Source of the DNA: Pseudomonas anatoliensis
GTDB taxonomy: Bacteria; Pseudomonadota; Gammaproteobacteria; Pseudomonadales; Pseudomonadaceae
DNA: 64,000 nucleotides
NCBI RefSeq assembly: GCF_017976235.1
Contig: NZ_JACVHC010000009.1
Span: forward strand, 186,001-250,000
Reading direction: 5' to 3'
In this document: positions 48,078 to 56,564 of the stretch, in pieces
Numbering within the stretch: the first letter of the stretch is position 1
How the letters are laid out: the number at the start of each line of letters is the position of its first letter
Translations under genes and position numbers: made by a program
The notes under the pieces: model-generated
What the model was told of the DNA's origin: nothing
The model's database searches: none
Seen by the model: only the letters and a program-made list of their open reading frames with translations

Positions 48078-48147
48078 TTCCTGTAGGAGCTGCCGAAGGC
48101 TGCGATCTTTTGATCTTTCATTCCATCAGGCTTGCTGTGGACTGAAC

Positions 48148-48187
48148 AAAAAAACCGCCGTCCCGGATGATCGGGACGGCGGTTTTT
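48148..48187 (+). terminator. Terminator of the galactose dehydrogenase gene
   Basis: AAAAACCGCCGTCCCG and CGGGACGGCGGTTTTT, 16-base perfect arms around GATGAT, followed by T residues. A solitary REP unit (CCTGTAGGAGCTGCCGAAGG, from 48080) stands between it and the stop codon. Confidence 0.93.
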
Positions 48188-48230
48188 CATGTCAGACGAA
48201 AAGGTGATTTCCGCCCCTCACACAAGTCAT

Positions 48231-48471
48231 TGTGGCAAGGGGCTTTAGCGAAACGTCGCACCGCCCCGATGGCTACGCGGCAGACCCAAATCAGCAGCTC
48301 CGGTACAAACGATGAAACCCCATTGTGGCGAGGGGATTTATCCCCGATGGGCTGCGCAGCAGCCCCAAAACCAGTCACCGCGAACTTGCAGGAATACCGC
48401 ATGCTCGGGTTTTACGACTGCTGCGCAGCTGATCGGGGCGGTGGGACGTTTCGCTAAATCCCCTCACCACG
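48231..48471. repeat. Nested inverted repeat filling a gene-free gap
   Basis: In the 424-bp gap 48078-48501 no gene is seen after the terminator. Outer arms at about 48232-48270 (GTGGCAAGGGGCTTTAGCGA...) and 48431-48470 are near-complements; inside lies another unit, TTGTGGCGAGGGGATTTATC at 48326 onward with GGGCTGCGCAGCAGCCCC, plus CTGCTGCGCAGC near 48418. It looks like one REP-like element inserted in another. Confidence 0.7.
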
Positions 48472-48501
48472 GCGACGCGCTTCAGTGCATTTGACGCGAG
48501 A

Positions 48502-49767
48502 TCAAAAGCGCGCCAGTCGATAGGCCTCGGTGCCTGGCAGGTCTTGCGGCGATTTTGTGGTTACCGCCCCCACCATCCCCACAATCATCTCCGCCGTCAC
48601 AGCCGCCTGCGTCAGCCCCAGATGTTGATGCCCAAACGCAAGCAGCACCTTGCCGCCGCACACCTGATCAATCACCGGAAGCGAATCCGGCAATGACGGT
48701 CTGAAGCCCATCCACGGTGTTGCCGCTTCAGCACTCAGATCTTTGCGGAACAACCCCTGGCTCAACCGATGCAACTGCCACGCGCGTTCCATCTTCGGCG
48801 GCTGTTCAAGGCCTGCGAACTCAACGGTACCGGCCAGCCGCAGTCCCTCGTCCATCGGCGTCATGATGAACTTGCGTTCCATGGAGGTGACGGGGAAGGG
48901 CAGTCGGCTGTGTTCCTGGGGCAGCATCAAGTGGTAACCACGTTCGGTGTCCAGCGGCACGGTTTTACCGGTCAACGCGGCCGTGAGTTTGGCCGAGTGC
49001 GCGCCGCAGGCGATCAAGACGCGGCTCGCGGTCACACCACCGTTTCCGGTGAGCAGTGAAACGCCGTGCTCCTGAACATATCCGCCCTGAACCTGCTGCC
49101 TCACAAAACTCACGCCGCTGGCCTTGGCTGCGTTAACCAACTCGCAAACCACGCGATAAGGATCAATGAAATGCCCGGTGCGCGGAAAGAACAGACCACC
49201 CTTTATCTGCTCGCTGAGTTGCGGCGCGGTGTCGCGAATCGCATCTGCCTGCCAGAAGTCGACGGGTACCTGCTGCTGATGCAAGCGTGTCTGAAGCGCT
49301 TCGATGGCCTGAAGTGAATCCGCACGTTCGAATACCAGCAGTGAGCCTTCAACTTTAAGCAGGTCGGGACGCTCGATATCGCTGAGTAACCGTTGCCAGG
49401 CATCGAGGCTGCCTTCGTTGAGCGCACGCAAACCGGCGACGGTTTTCTGAAAGGGTTCCGAGCGCAGATTCAATAACAGCCGTGTGAACCAGGGCAGGGC
49501 GCGGGGCAGGTATTTCCAGTCCAGGCGCAACGGCCCCATCGGGTCCATCAACATGGCCGGCAGGCGCTTGAGTATCGATAGATCGGCAATCGGAAACACT
49601 TGTTCGGTCGCCAGATGCCCGGCATTGCCGAACGATGCGCCGTGGCCCGGTTCCTGTTGGTCGATGACGACAACTCGCAAACCCTGGCGAGCCAGACGCA
49701 ATGCGCAGGCAACGCCGATGATGCCGGCGCCGACCACGGCGATATCATGCGAGGCGTTATTGGGCAT
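48502..49767 (-). CDS. FAD-dependent D-hydroxyproline dehydrogenase (D-amino-acid dehydrogenase family)
   Basis: 421 residues. FAD Rossmann motif IAVVGAGIIGVACALRLARQGLRVVVID at the N terminus, GASFGNAGHLATEQVFPIAD, and the C-terminal WMGFRPSLPDSLPVIDQVCG with FGHQHLGLTQA, typical of DadA-type enzymes. In the hydroxyproline cluster it oxidises cis-4-hydroxy-D-proline to the pyrroline. The single-subunit form matches the P. putida PP_1255 type, not the multi-subunit enzyme of P. aeruginosa. The start overlaps the upstream aldehyde dehydrogenase gene by 11 bp. It is the last gene of the operon. Confidence 0.88.
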   Translation of the reverse strand: MPNNASHDIAVVGAGIIGVACALRLARQGLRVVVIDQQEPGHGASFGNAGHLATEQVFPIADLSILKRLPAMLMDPMGPLRLDWKYLPRALPWFTRLLLNLRSEPFQKTVAGLRALNEGSLDAWQRLLSDIERPDLLKVEGSLLVFERADSLQAIEALQTRLHQQQVPVDFWQADAIRDTAPQLSEQIKGGLFFPRTGHFIDPYRVVCELVNAAKASGVSFVRQQVQGGYVQEHGVSLLTGNGGVTASRVLIACGAHSAKLTAALTGKTVPLDTERGYHLMLPQEHSRLPFPVTSMERKFIMTPMDEGLRLAGTVEFAGLEQPPKMERAWQLHRLSQGLFRKDLSAEAATPWMGFRPSLPDSLPVIDQVCGGKVLLAFGHQHLGLTQAAVTAEMIVGMVGAVTTKSPQDLPGTEAYRLARF

Positions 49768-51349
49768 TGTTCTGCGCTTCCCTTTGCCCGTCGAGCAACC
49801 GTCGCAACCCCAGCGGATTGGCCTGTTTCAGCGCGCCAGGCAGCAAGCTGTCCGGGAAGTCCTGATAACAGACCGGGCGCAGGAACCGCTGGATCGCTGC
49901 GGTGCCGACCGACGTTGTGCGCGAGTCGGACGTGGCTGGAAACGGTCCGCCGTGAACCATCGCCTCACACACCTCGACGCCGGTAGGCCAGCCATTGACC
50001 AGCAACCGACCGGCCTTGCGCTCCAGTGTCGGCAACAATGCGCGGGCCTGCTCAAGGTCTGCGTCGTCAAGGTGCAACGTGGTGGTGAGTTGGCCTTCCA
50101 GGTGTTCGATCACTTGACGGATTTCATCGTCATCGCTGCATTGCACAACCAGCGACGCCGCGCCAAACACCTCTGCCTGAAGGCTGTGATCGGCCAGAAA
50201 ATCCCTTGCCTGAGTGACGAACAGCCGGGCCTGACACTGATTTGGTCCTGTGCTCATCTGACCCTCAGCGCACAGTTGCGCGCGCGGGTTTTCAATTAAC
50301 GCATTCACGCCAGCCTCATAGGCATTGAAGATCCCGGGCGTCAGCATCGTTTGCGCCGGGCTGTGTCGTAACCGCTCGGCAGCGGCCGCGATAAAGCTGT
50401 CCAGCGCGGGACCCTCACGCGCAATCACCAGCCCGGGATTGGTACAGAATTGCCCGGCCCCTAGCGTCAGCGAAGCAACGAAGCCTTCAGCGAGCGCTTG
50501 CGCGCGATTGTGCAACGCCGCCGCAAACAGCAACACCGGATTGATCGAGCTCATTTCCGCATACACCGGAATCGGCTCCGGCCTTGCCTGCGCCGCTTGA
50601 ACCAGGGCCAGACCACCGCTGCGCGAACCGGTAAAACCCACGGCTTTGATGCGGGGATCGGTGACCAGCGCAATGCCCACTTCGCGTCCGGAACCGTACA
50701 GCAAAGAGAACACGCCCGGTGGCAGACCACAGGTTTTTACCGCCCGCGCAAGCGCATGGCCGATCAGCTCACTGGTGCCTGGATGCGCGCTGTGCGCCTT
50801 GACGATTACCGGACAACCGGCGGCCAGTGCCGATGCCGTGTCACCGCCGGCGACGGAGAACGCCAGCGGAAAATTGCTCGCGCCAAACACCACCACCGGG
50901 CCCAGCGGTACCTGACGTTGGCGCAAGTCCGAACGCGGCAGCGGCTGACGCTGCGGTTGTGCGGTATCGACGCGCACGTCCAGCCATTCAGCGTTGCGCA
51001 CCGTGCGTGCAAACAGACGCAGTTGCTGACAAGTACGCCCGCGTTCGCCGAGCAGACGCGCACGTGGCAGACCGGTTTCAGCGGCGGCGCGGTCGATCAG
51101 TCCATCGCCAAGGGCTTCGATTTCGTCGGCAATGGCTTCAAGAAATTCGCTGCGGGCATCCAGCGTTTTTTCGCGATAGCTGTCCAGCGCCGCCCAGGCC
51201 AAGGCACAGGCCTGTTCGACATGCGCGGCCGATCCGCCGGCATAAGCAGGTTCCAGCACGGTATTGGTGGCCGGGTCGATCCCGCGAATGGCTTCACGAT
51301 TGCCCGCAATACGTTGCTGCCCGATCAGCATGTTGCCCGTCAGAGTCAT
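49757..51349 (-). CDS. 2-Oxoglutarate semialdehyde dehydrogenase (hydroxyproline pathway)
   Basis: 530 residues from the ATG at 51349 (AGGAAG upstream). An NAD(P)-dependent aldehyde dehydrogenase: N159 in FGASNFPLAFS, E265 in PVYAEMSSINPV and nucleophile C302 in LGAGQFCTNPG. The sequence belongs to the type III ketoglutarate-semialdehyde dehydrogenase branch that is found with hydroxyproline genes. It gives 2-oxoglutarate, the end product of the pathway. Overlaps the D-hydroxyproline dehydrogenase gene. Confidence 0.92.
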   Translation of the reverse strand: MTLTGNMLIGQQRIAGNREAIRGIDPATNTVLEPAYAGGSAAHVEQACALAWAALDSYREKTLDARSEFLEAIADEIEALGDGLIDRAAAETGLPRARLLGERGRTCQQLRLFARTVRNAEWLDVRVDTAQPQRQPLPRSDLRQRQVPLGPVVVFGASNFPLAFSVAGGDTASALAAGCPVIVKAHSAHPGTSELIGHALARAVKTCGLPPGVFSLLYGSGREVGIALVTDPRIKAVGFTGSRSGGLALVQAAQARPEPIPVYAEMSSINPVLLFAAALHNRAQALAEGFVASLTLGAGQFCTNPGLVIAREGPALDSFIAAAAERLRHSPAQTMLTPGIFNAYEAGVNALIENPRAQLCAEGQMSTGPNQCQARLFVTQARDFLADHSLQAEVFGAASLVVQCSDDDEIRQVIEHLEGQLTTTLHLDDADLEQARALLPTLERKAGRLLVNGWPTGVEVCEAMVHGGPFPATSDSRTTSVGTAAIQRFLRPVCYQDFPDSLLPGALKQANPLGLRRLLDGQREAQNNAQ

Positions 51350-51415
51350 GGTGTCTTCCTGATGAGAAAAAAGCGCCCGCCGCAAACCCGGCGGGCGAGA
51401 AAGCGACGTAAGGGG

Positions 51416-52363
51416 TCAGGCGAAGTTCTGCTCTGCCGACCAGTTTTCGTACCAGTGGCGGAACAGCGCGTACTGGTTTTCGGCATAGCGGCGCTGGGAG
51501 TCGCTCAACGCATCGGTGTCGTTGAAATGCAGGGTGTATTCCTTGTCACCGTTGAGCACCATCAGGTGTTTGTAATACAGCACCAGATCACAGCCCTCGT
51601 CGAACGACGACAGCACTGCCAGTGCCGATTCCAGCTCCCGCGCCTGACGCCGCGCCTTGGCATCACCCTTCGCCGCTTGCTTGCTCAGGGCCACCAGTTG
51701 CAGCACTTCGCGCGGCAGGGCATTGCCGATGCCAGTGATCGCGCCGGTGGCGTTGCAGTTGACGAAGCCATGCACCACCTGGGTGTCGACACCGACCATC
51801 AGGGTCACTCCGTCATCCTTGGAGGTGATGTTCTCGGCGGCGTAACGCAAGTCGGCGCCGCCGCCGAATTCCTTGAAGCCGATCAGGTTCGGGTACTCGC
51901 GGCGCAGCTCGAAGAACAGATCAGCGCGGGTGGCGAAGCCGTAGTAGGGGCTGTTGTAGATCACCGCCGGCAAGTTCGGCGCGGCTTGCAGAATCGCGGC
52001 GAAGTGAGCCTTTTGCGCGGCGGCCGAAGCGCCTCGCGACAGCACGCGTGGAATCACCATCAAGCCCTGCGCGCCGACTTTTGCCGCGTGGGCTGCATGG
52101 GCAACGGCCTCTCGGGTATTCACCGCGCCGGTGCCGACAATCGTCGGGATGCCCGCGGCCACCAGCCGCGCCACGCCTTCCTGGCGCTCGGCTTCGGTCA
52201 GCAGCGGCCAGTCGCCCATGGAACCGCAGTACACGACAGCGCTCATGCCGATATCGATCAACTCGCGACCCTTGGCCACCAGTGCGTCGAAATCCGGTTT
52301 GCGCTGGGCGGTGCACGGGGTCATCAGGGCCGGCATGCAACCGGTGAAGATGTTGTCGCTCAT
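51416..52363 (-). CDS. DapA-family 1-pyrroline-4-hydroxy-2-carboxylate deaminase
   Basis: 315 residues from the ATG at 52363 (AAGGAG upstream). DHDPS/N-acetylneuraminate lyase TIM-barrel: Schiff-base K164 in LIGFKEFGGG, Y136 in VIYNSPYYG, and YCGSMGDWPLLTEAER in place of the usual GTTGE motif, as in hydroxyproline-pathway members. Removes water and ammonia to give 2-oxoglutarate semialdehyde. Third in the operon, 55 bp after the epimerase gene. Confidence 0.92.
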   Translation of the reverse strand: MSDNIFTGCMPALMTPCTAQRKPDFDALVAKGRELIDIGMSAVVYCGSMGDWPLLTEAERQEGVARLVAAGIPTIVGTGAVNTREAVAHAAHAAKVGAQGLMVIPRVLSRGASAAAQKAHFAAILQAAPNLPAVIYNSPYYGFATRADLFFELRREYPNLIGFKEFGGGADLRYAAENITSKDDGVTLMVGVDTQVVHGFVNCNATGAITGIGNALPREVLQLVALSKQAAKGDAKARRQARELESALAVLSSFDEGCDLVLYYKHLMVLNGDKEYTLHFNDTDALSDSQRRYAENQYALFRHWYENWSAEQNFA

Positions 52364-52418
52364 TGTTTTAACTCCTTGGCACATCATTCGGATGGGTTTG
52401 AAAAGTCGACGCGGTGGC

Positions 52419-53345
52419 TCAGATGCCCCACGCGAACGGGTCTGTTTCGTCGATCAGCAGCGTGCTGTCGGCGGTCATGTAAGCGCGGCCGGTGATGTAC
52501 GGGCGAATGCGTTCGCCGTGCCATTCAAAGCGGCCTTCGAACTGGCTGCCGGTGATGCTTGCCTGCACCCAGCGCTCGCCGGGTTGCAATTTGTCATCAG
52601 CGGCCAGGCACGCGAGTTTGGCGCTGGTACCCGTGCCGCAAGGGGAGCGGTCATAGGCCTTTCCGGGGCACATGACGAAGTTACGGCTGTCGGCGTCGGG
52701 GTCATCGGCGAACAGTTCGATGTGGTCGATCACGGCCCCGTCTTCGCCATAAATGCCCTGATCTTCGAGAGCCTTGAGCATCGCCCAGGTGTAGGCGGTG
52801 AGGTGCTCGACGTTGTCCATCGACAGGTTTTGCCCGTGCTCGGACACTAGGAAAAACCAGTTGCCGCCATAGGCGATGTCGCCAGACACGCGGCCGAAAC
52901 CGGGCACGTCCACCGGCACCTGTTTGCGGTAGCGGTAAGACGGCACGTTGCCCAGCGTCACCATGCCGTCTTCATGCAACGTCGCGCTGACTGGGCCAAC
53001 GGGCGTGTCGATCTTGTGCACGCCCGCAGTGATCTGCCCCAGGTACTGCAACGAGTTGATCAGGCCAATGGTGCCGTGGCCGCACATGCCGAGATAACCG
53101 GCGTTGTTGAAGAAGATCACGCCGCAGGTGGCGTCCGCCGATACTGGCGCGCAATACAGCGCGCCGACCAGCACATCGTTGCCGCGCGGTTCCAGCAAGC
53201 AGGCGCGGCGCCACTGATCATGCTGATTGCGCAGGGCATCGCGTTTTTCCGCCATGGTGCTGCCGGGTAATTCGGGGAAGCCGTCCATCACCAGACGCGT
53301 GGGCTCACCCCCCGTGTGGGAATCGATAACGTGTACTCGTTTCAT
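52419..53345 (-). CDS. lhpA: 4-Hydroxyproline 2-epimerase
   Basis: 308 residues of the proline racemase family. Both catalytic cysteines are visible: C88 in GMCGHGTIGL and C236 in YDRSPCGTGTSAK with D232. Cys at both positions (not Thr) marks an active epimerase converting trans-4-hydroxy-L-proline to cis-4-hydroxy-D-proline. The N terminus is HVIDSHTGGEPTRLV. It follows the permease gene by 23 bp and begins the catabolic part of the operon. Confidence 0.93.
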   Translation of the reverse strand: MKRVHVIDSHTGGEPTRLVMDGFPELPGSTMAEKRDALRNQHDQWRRACLLEPRGNDVLVGALYCAPVSADATCGVIFFNNAGYLGMCGHGTIGLINSLQYLGQITAGVHKIDTPVGPVSATLHEDGMVTLGNVPSYRYRKQVPVDVPGFGRVSGDIAYGGNWFFLVSEHGQNLSMDNVEHLTAYTWAMLKALEDQGIYGEDGAVIDHIELFADDPDADSRNFVMCPGKAYDRSPCGTGTSAKLACLAADDKLQPGERWVQASITGSQFEGRFEWHGERIRPYITGRAYMTADSTLLIDETDPFAWGI

Positions 53346-53368
53346 AAAAGGTGCCCCTTTGGTTGATT

Positions 53369-55025
53369 TCAGTAGGCGCCAGCAGGGCGCGCGTTCACGG
53401 TGGTGGCGGCGGAGGCGACTTCGCTTTCTTCATCGTCCTCTTCAAGACGCAGCAGGTGTGCCGGCACGCCCGTGGCGGCGCCCCAGTAATAAATACCGGT
53501 GGCAAACGCGGCCACGACGATTGTGTCGAAAGGGTGGGCGAGAATGCCCAGGCCGCCGAAGGTGCCGAGCTTCGACAGCACGATGGTGATGGCGTAGAAG
53601 GCGATCAGCCACGCCGAAGAACGAACCTGATGGGTCAGGCTCAGGTGCGCAGTTGGTACGAAGCGGCCGCACAGCAGATACACGACAAACATCAGGATTT
53701 GCAGGCCAAGCAGCCACGAAACGGTGTTCCAGCCGGACCAGTAGACGATCAGCGCAGCGATGATGAACGACACCGGCCCGAGCACACCCATGTACTTGAC
53801 CCGGAACGGTCGTGGCATGTCCGGCGCATTGCGGCGCAGCGCCGCCACCGTTACCGGCGCCACGGCGCAGCGCCGCCACCGTTACCGGCGCCACGGCGTA
53901 GCTCAACACCAATGCGGCGGAGACCACGTTGATCAACGCTTCCCACGACGGGAACGGCAGGGTCCAGAACACTGACAGCGCAAACGTCAGCCACAGCGCC
54001 GGGCGCGGAATACCGGACTTTTCATCGATGTGGGTGAAGACCTTGAAGAATGTGCCGGTCTGCGCCCAGCCGTAGATCACCCGAGGCGTTGCGTTCATGT
54101 AGATGTTGCCGCAGCCGCTCGGCGAGATCACCGCGTCGGCCACGACCAGATAGGCCAACCAGCCCACGCCCAGTGCCAGCGCGATGTCGCGATACGGCAG
54201 GGCAAATTCCTTGCTGACACCGGCCCAGCCGTTGGCCAGCATTTCTGTCGGAATGCTGCCCAGGAAAGCCATTTGCAGCAGTACGTAAATCAGGGTCGAC
54301 AGCAGTACAGAGAGGATCAGTGCGATGGGAATCGTGCGCTGTGGATTCTTCACTTCACTGGCTACCGAGATGATCGGAGTCAGCCCCAGATAAGCAAAAA
54401 TGATCCCGCCCGCCGAGACTGCCATCTCCACCCCCGACAGGCCGAAAGGCGCAAAACCCTGTACCTGAAAGTTCTCTGGTTTGAAGAAAGTGAACAGCAC
54501 ACCGATCACCAGCAGCGGCACGATGAACTTGAAAATACTCACCAGATTATTGGCCTTGGCGAAGGTCTTCACGCTGCGATAGTTGAGCACGAAGAACAGG
54601 CAGAGCAGGCCAAACTGCACCAGCCAGCCGAGCAAGGTCGGATCACCGCTGCCGCTTTTTGTCAGACCGGGAAACCACGCCGCCGCGTATTGGCGCGAGG
54701 CAACCACTTCGATCGCCACCAGACTGGAAAACGCGATCAGGGTGATGAAGCCCATCAGGTAACCGAGCAGCGGCCCGTGGGAGTAAACCGGATAACGCAC
54801 CACGCCGCCGGCGCGTGGCAGTGCGGCGCCGAGTTCGCAATAAACGATGCCCAGCAGCAACACGGCGAAGCCGCCCAGCAGCCAGGAAAAAATCCCCGCC
54901 GGCCCGGCGATGGCGGACACATGACTGGCCGCGAACAACCAGCCCGAGCCAAAAATCGCACCGAGGCCGATAAACGTGAGATCAATCAGTGATAGCTGTT
55001 TTTTGAACTTGCCTTGACCAGACAT
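53369..55025 (-). pseudogene. Hydroxyproline/amino-acid permease (APC family), frameshifted by a 31-bp duplication
   Basis: The N-terminal frame runs from the ATG at 55025 (MSGQGKFKKQLSLIDLTFIG) through about ten membrane segments typical of APC permeases. At 53834-53895 an exact 31-bp tandem duplication shifts the frame after about residue 387; read on, that frame gives a non-membrane tail ending at 53442. The correct C-terminal frame (NAPDMPRPFRVKYMG... to 53369) is still open. Removing one copy would restore an uninterrupted 541-residue permease. Gene order equals that of the P. putida permease PP_1259. It may be a true mutant, a reversible switch or an assembly artefact. Confidence 0.85.
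53834..53895. repeat. Exact 31-bp tandem duplication inside the permease gene
   Basis: Copies at 53834-53864 and 53865-53895 are identical, each beginning GCGCAGCGCCGCCACCGTTA. Since 31 is not a multiple of three, the duplication disrupts the reading frame. Each copy carries short internal inverted repeats (GGCGCAGCGCC, CCGGCGCC), which may favour slippage. Confidence 0.95.
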
Positions 55026-55245
55026 GGCGTTGCCTTCTTGTGAGTTATTGGATAGGCAGTTGTGTCACTGGGACGGCCAGACTTTGAACTGATCGGCGTT
55101 GGCGCGATTGATGTTTTGCGGCGCGATCGATGACGAAATCGGCACAGTTGCGCCGATGCACTGCGTCACTCGACACGGCGCAGACGTTGCTGCAATCTGC
55201 AGGCGACTACCCAATGGCCGACCTGTGAACAGGGAGAAACCTTCG

Positions 55246-56019
55246 ATGCACAACGCGTTTTCAATCCTGTGCCAGGACGGCCAAGGCAATCGCCCGCAAA
55301 CGCTGGAAGCGCTCTTGGCCGGCGCGGCGCCGCTGTTGCCGATGCTCGACCTGATTCCCAATGCGGCGATTTTCATCAAGGACGTTCAGGCCCGCTACGT
55401 GCTGGCCAACCGCACGCTGGTGCAGCGTTGTGGCTTGAAGGATCTGCGGCCAATGCTCGGCAAAACCTGCGCACAGGTCTTCCCGGCGCAACTGGGGCCG
55501 GGCTACACGGAGCAGGATCGCAAAGTGCTGGAGGAGGGCTTCGTGCTGGAGGATCAGCTCGAACTGCACTTGTACGGCAGCCGCGAACCGGGTTGGTGCC
55601 TGACCCATAAACACCCGTTGTACAACGGCGACGGCGCGATCATCGGTCTGGCCGGGATCTCGGTCGATTTGCAGTCGGCCAGCGAAACCCATCCGGCCTT
55701 CCAGCGACTGGCCGCAGTCGACGAGCACATCCGCAAGCACTTCAATCGGCGCGTTACGCTGGGCGAACTCACTCGCATTGCGGGCATTTCAGTGGCGCAA
55801 CTGGAGCGCTACTGCAAACGGGTATTCCACCTGACGCCACGACAGATGATCCAGAAAGTGCGGCTTGAACACGCCCATCGCCTGTTGCATACCGACCTGC
55901 CGATCACCGAGGTTGCATTGCAATGTGGCTACACCGATCACAGCGCCTTCACCCGCCAGTTCAAGGCTTCGACCGGTTTCACCCCGCGCCAGTACCGCCA
56001 GGCCACGACCTCCGTGTAG
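55246..56019 (+). CDS. AraC-family activator with PAS domain, regulator of hydroxyproline genes
   Basis: 257 residues from the ATG at 55246 (GGGAG upstream); the longer frame from 55099 lies in the promoter region. A PAS domain covers about 30-145 (LDLIPNAAIFIKDVQARYVLANRTLVQRCG ... GDGAIIGLAGISVDL) and an AraC HTH the rest (TLGELTRIAGISVAQLERYCKRVFHLTPRQMIQKVRLEHAHRLL ... TEVALQCGYTDHSAFTRQFKASTGFTPRQYR). Divergent from the permease-lhpA operon, as in P. putida, so it likely activates it with hydroxyproline. The 220-bp divergent region 55026-55245 should hold both promoters. Confidence 0.88.
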   Translation: MHNAFSILCQDGQGNRPQTLEALLAGAAPLLPMLDLIPNAAIFIKDVQARYVLANRTLVQRCGLKDLRPMLGKTCAQVFPAQLGPGYTEQDRKVLEEGFVLEDQLELHLYGSREPGWCLTHKHPLYNGDGAIIGLAGISVDLQSASETHPAFQRLAAVDEHIRKHFNRRVTLGELTRIAGISVAQLERYCKRVFHLTPRQMIQKVRLEHAHRLLHTDLPITEVALQCGYTDHSAFTRQFKASTGFTPRQYRQATTSV

Positions 56020-56092
56020 GAGCTGCCGAAGGCTGCGATCTTTTGATTCTGTTTTTACAGTCAAGAGATCGCAGCCTTCGGCAGCTCCTACA
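56015..56092. repeat. REP pair (REPIN)
   Basis: TGTAGGAGCTGCCGAAGGCT at 56015 onward faces its complement ending near 56092, with loop TTCTGTTTTTACAGTC. The left unit begins within the last codons of the AraC gene, so the repeat supplies its stop-codon region. Confidence 0.85.
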
Positions 56093-56156
56093 ATGGGGCG
56101 CGTTCAGTGCAGCTAGACTGAATGAGTCACAACCCTCATGCGACAGGAGCAACGCG

Positions 56157-56444
56157 ATGATCGGAACACCTCGGCACCGATGCTCGCAGTGGCTCTTGCC
56201 TGCGCTCATCGTTTTCAGCCTGACGCTGAGCGCCGGCTGCTCGAACCGCAAACACTATCCGCCCTCAGGTGTGGGCGACAGTTGCTACGCCAAGGCGTTG
56301 CCGACGGTGGGCGAGGGCGGTCTGGCGTGGGGCTCAAGCCTGAACATGGCGCGGCAGAAATCCATGAACAACTGCATTCGCTATGCCGGGCGCTCAGGCG
56401 GCACGCCGAATACTTGTCAGGTGGTGTTGGCAAAGTGCAAATGA
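56157..56444 (+). CDS. Small cysteine-containing lipoprotein (95 aa)
   Basis: From the ATG at 56157 (AGGAG upstream) a 95-residue product with a signal peptide and lipobox LTLSAGC (lipidated C28). The mature part has four cysteines (GDSCYAK, NNCIRY, NTCQVV, LAKCK), which could form two disulfides in the periplasm. The family is not identified; DUF4189-like spacing (S..NCxxxxG..xxxC) is possible. It stands alone and is followed by a bidirectional terminator. Confidence 0.75.
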   Translation: MIGTPRHRCSQWLLPALIVFSLTLSAGCSNRKHYPPSGVGDSCYAKALPTVGEGGLAWGSSLNMARQKSMNNCIRYAGRSGGTPNTCQVVLAKCK

Positions 56445-56501
56445 TTTGAGCTGCGAAGAAGCTAATGCGGTTGCCGCGAATGAAACCGAGCCTGTAGTGA
56501 C

Positions 56502-56533
56502 AAAAAAAAACCGGCCTCTTCAGCCGGTTTTTT
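56502..56533. terminator. Bidirectional rho-independent terminator
   Basis: A run of nine A, CCGGC, loop CTCTTCA, GCCGG, then six T. Lies between the convergent lipoprotein and methyltransferase genes and can end both transcripts. Confidence 0.88.
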
Positions 56534-56564
56534 CATGAGCGATACTTTTGCGCGCGTGTGCCTG

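Noticed and set aside
50498..52495. 665-residue plus-strand open frame
   Set aside because: It spans the complement of the aldehyde dehydrogenase and DapA genes, both with full catalytic motifs; the product is Arg/Gln/His-rich without domains.
55099..55245. Longer N terminus of the AraC regulator
   Set aside because: No ribosome site at 55099 and the extra 49 residues are not domain-like; the ATG at 55246 has GGGAG upstream and leaves a normal divergent promoter region.
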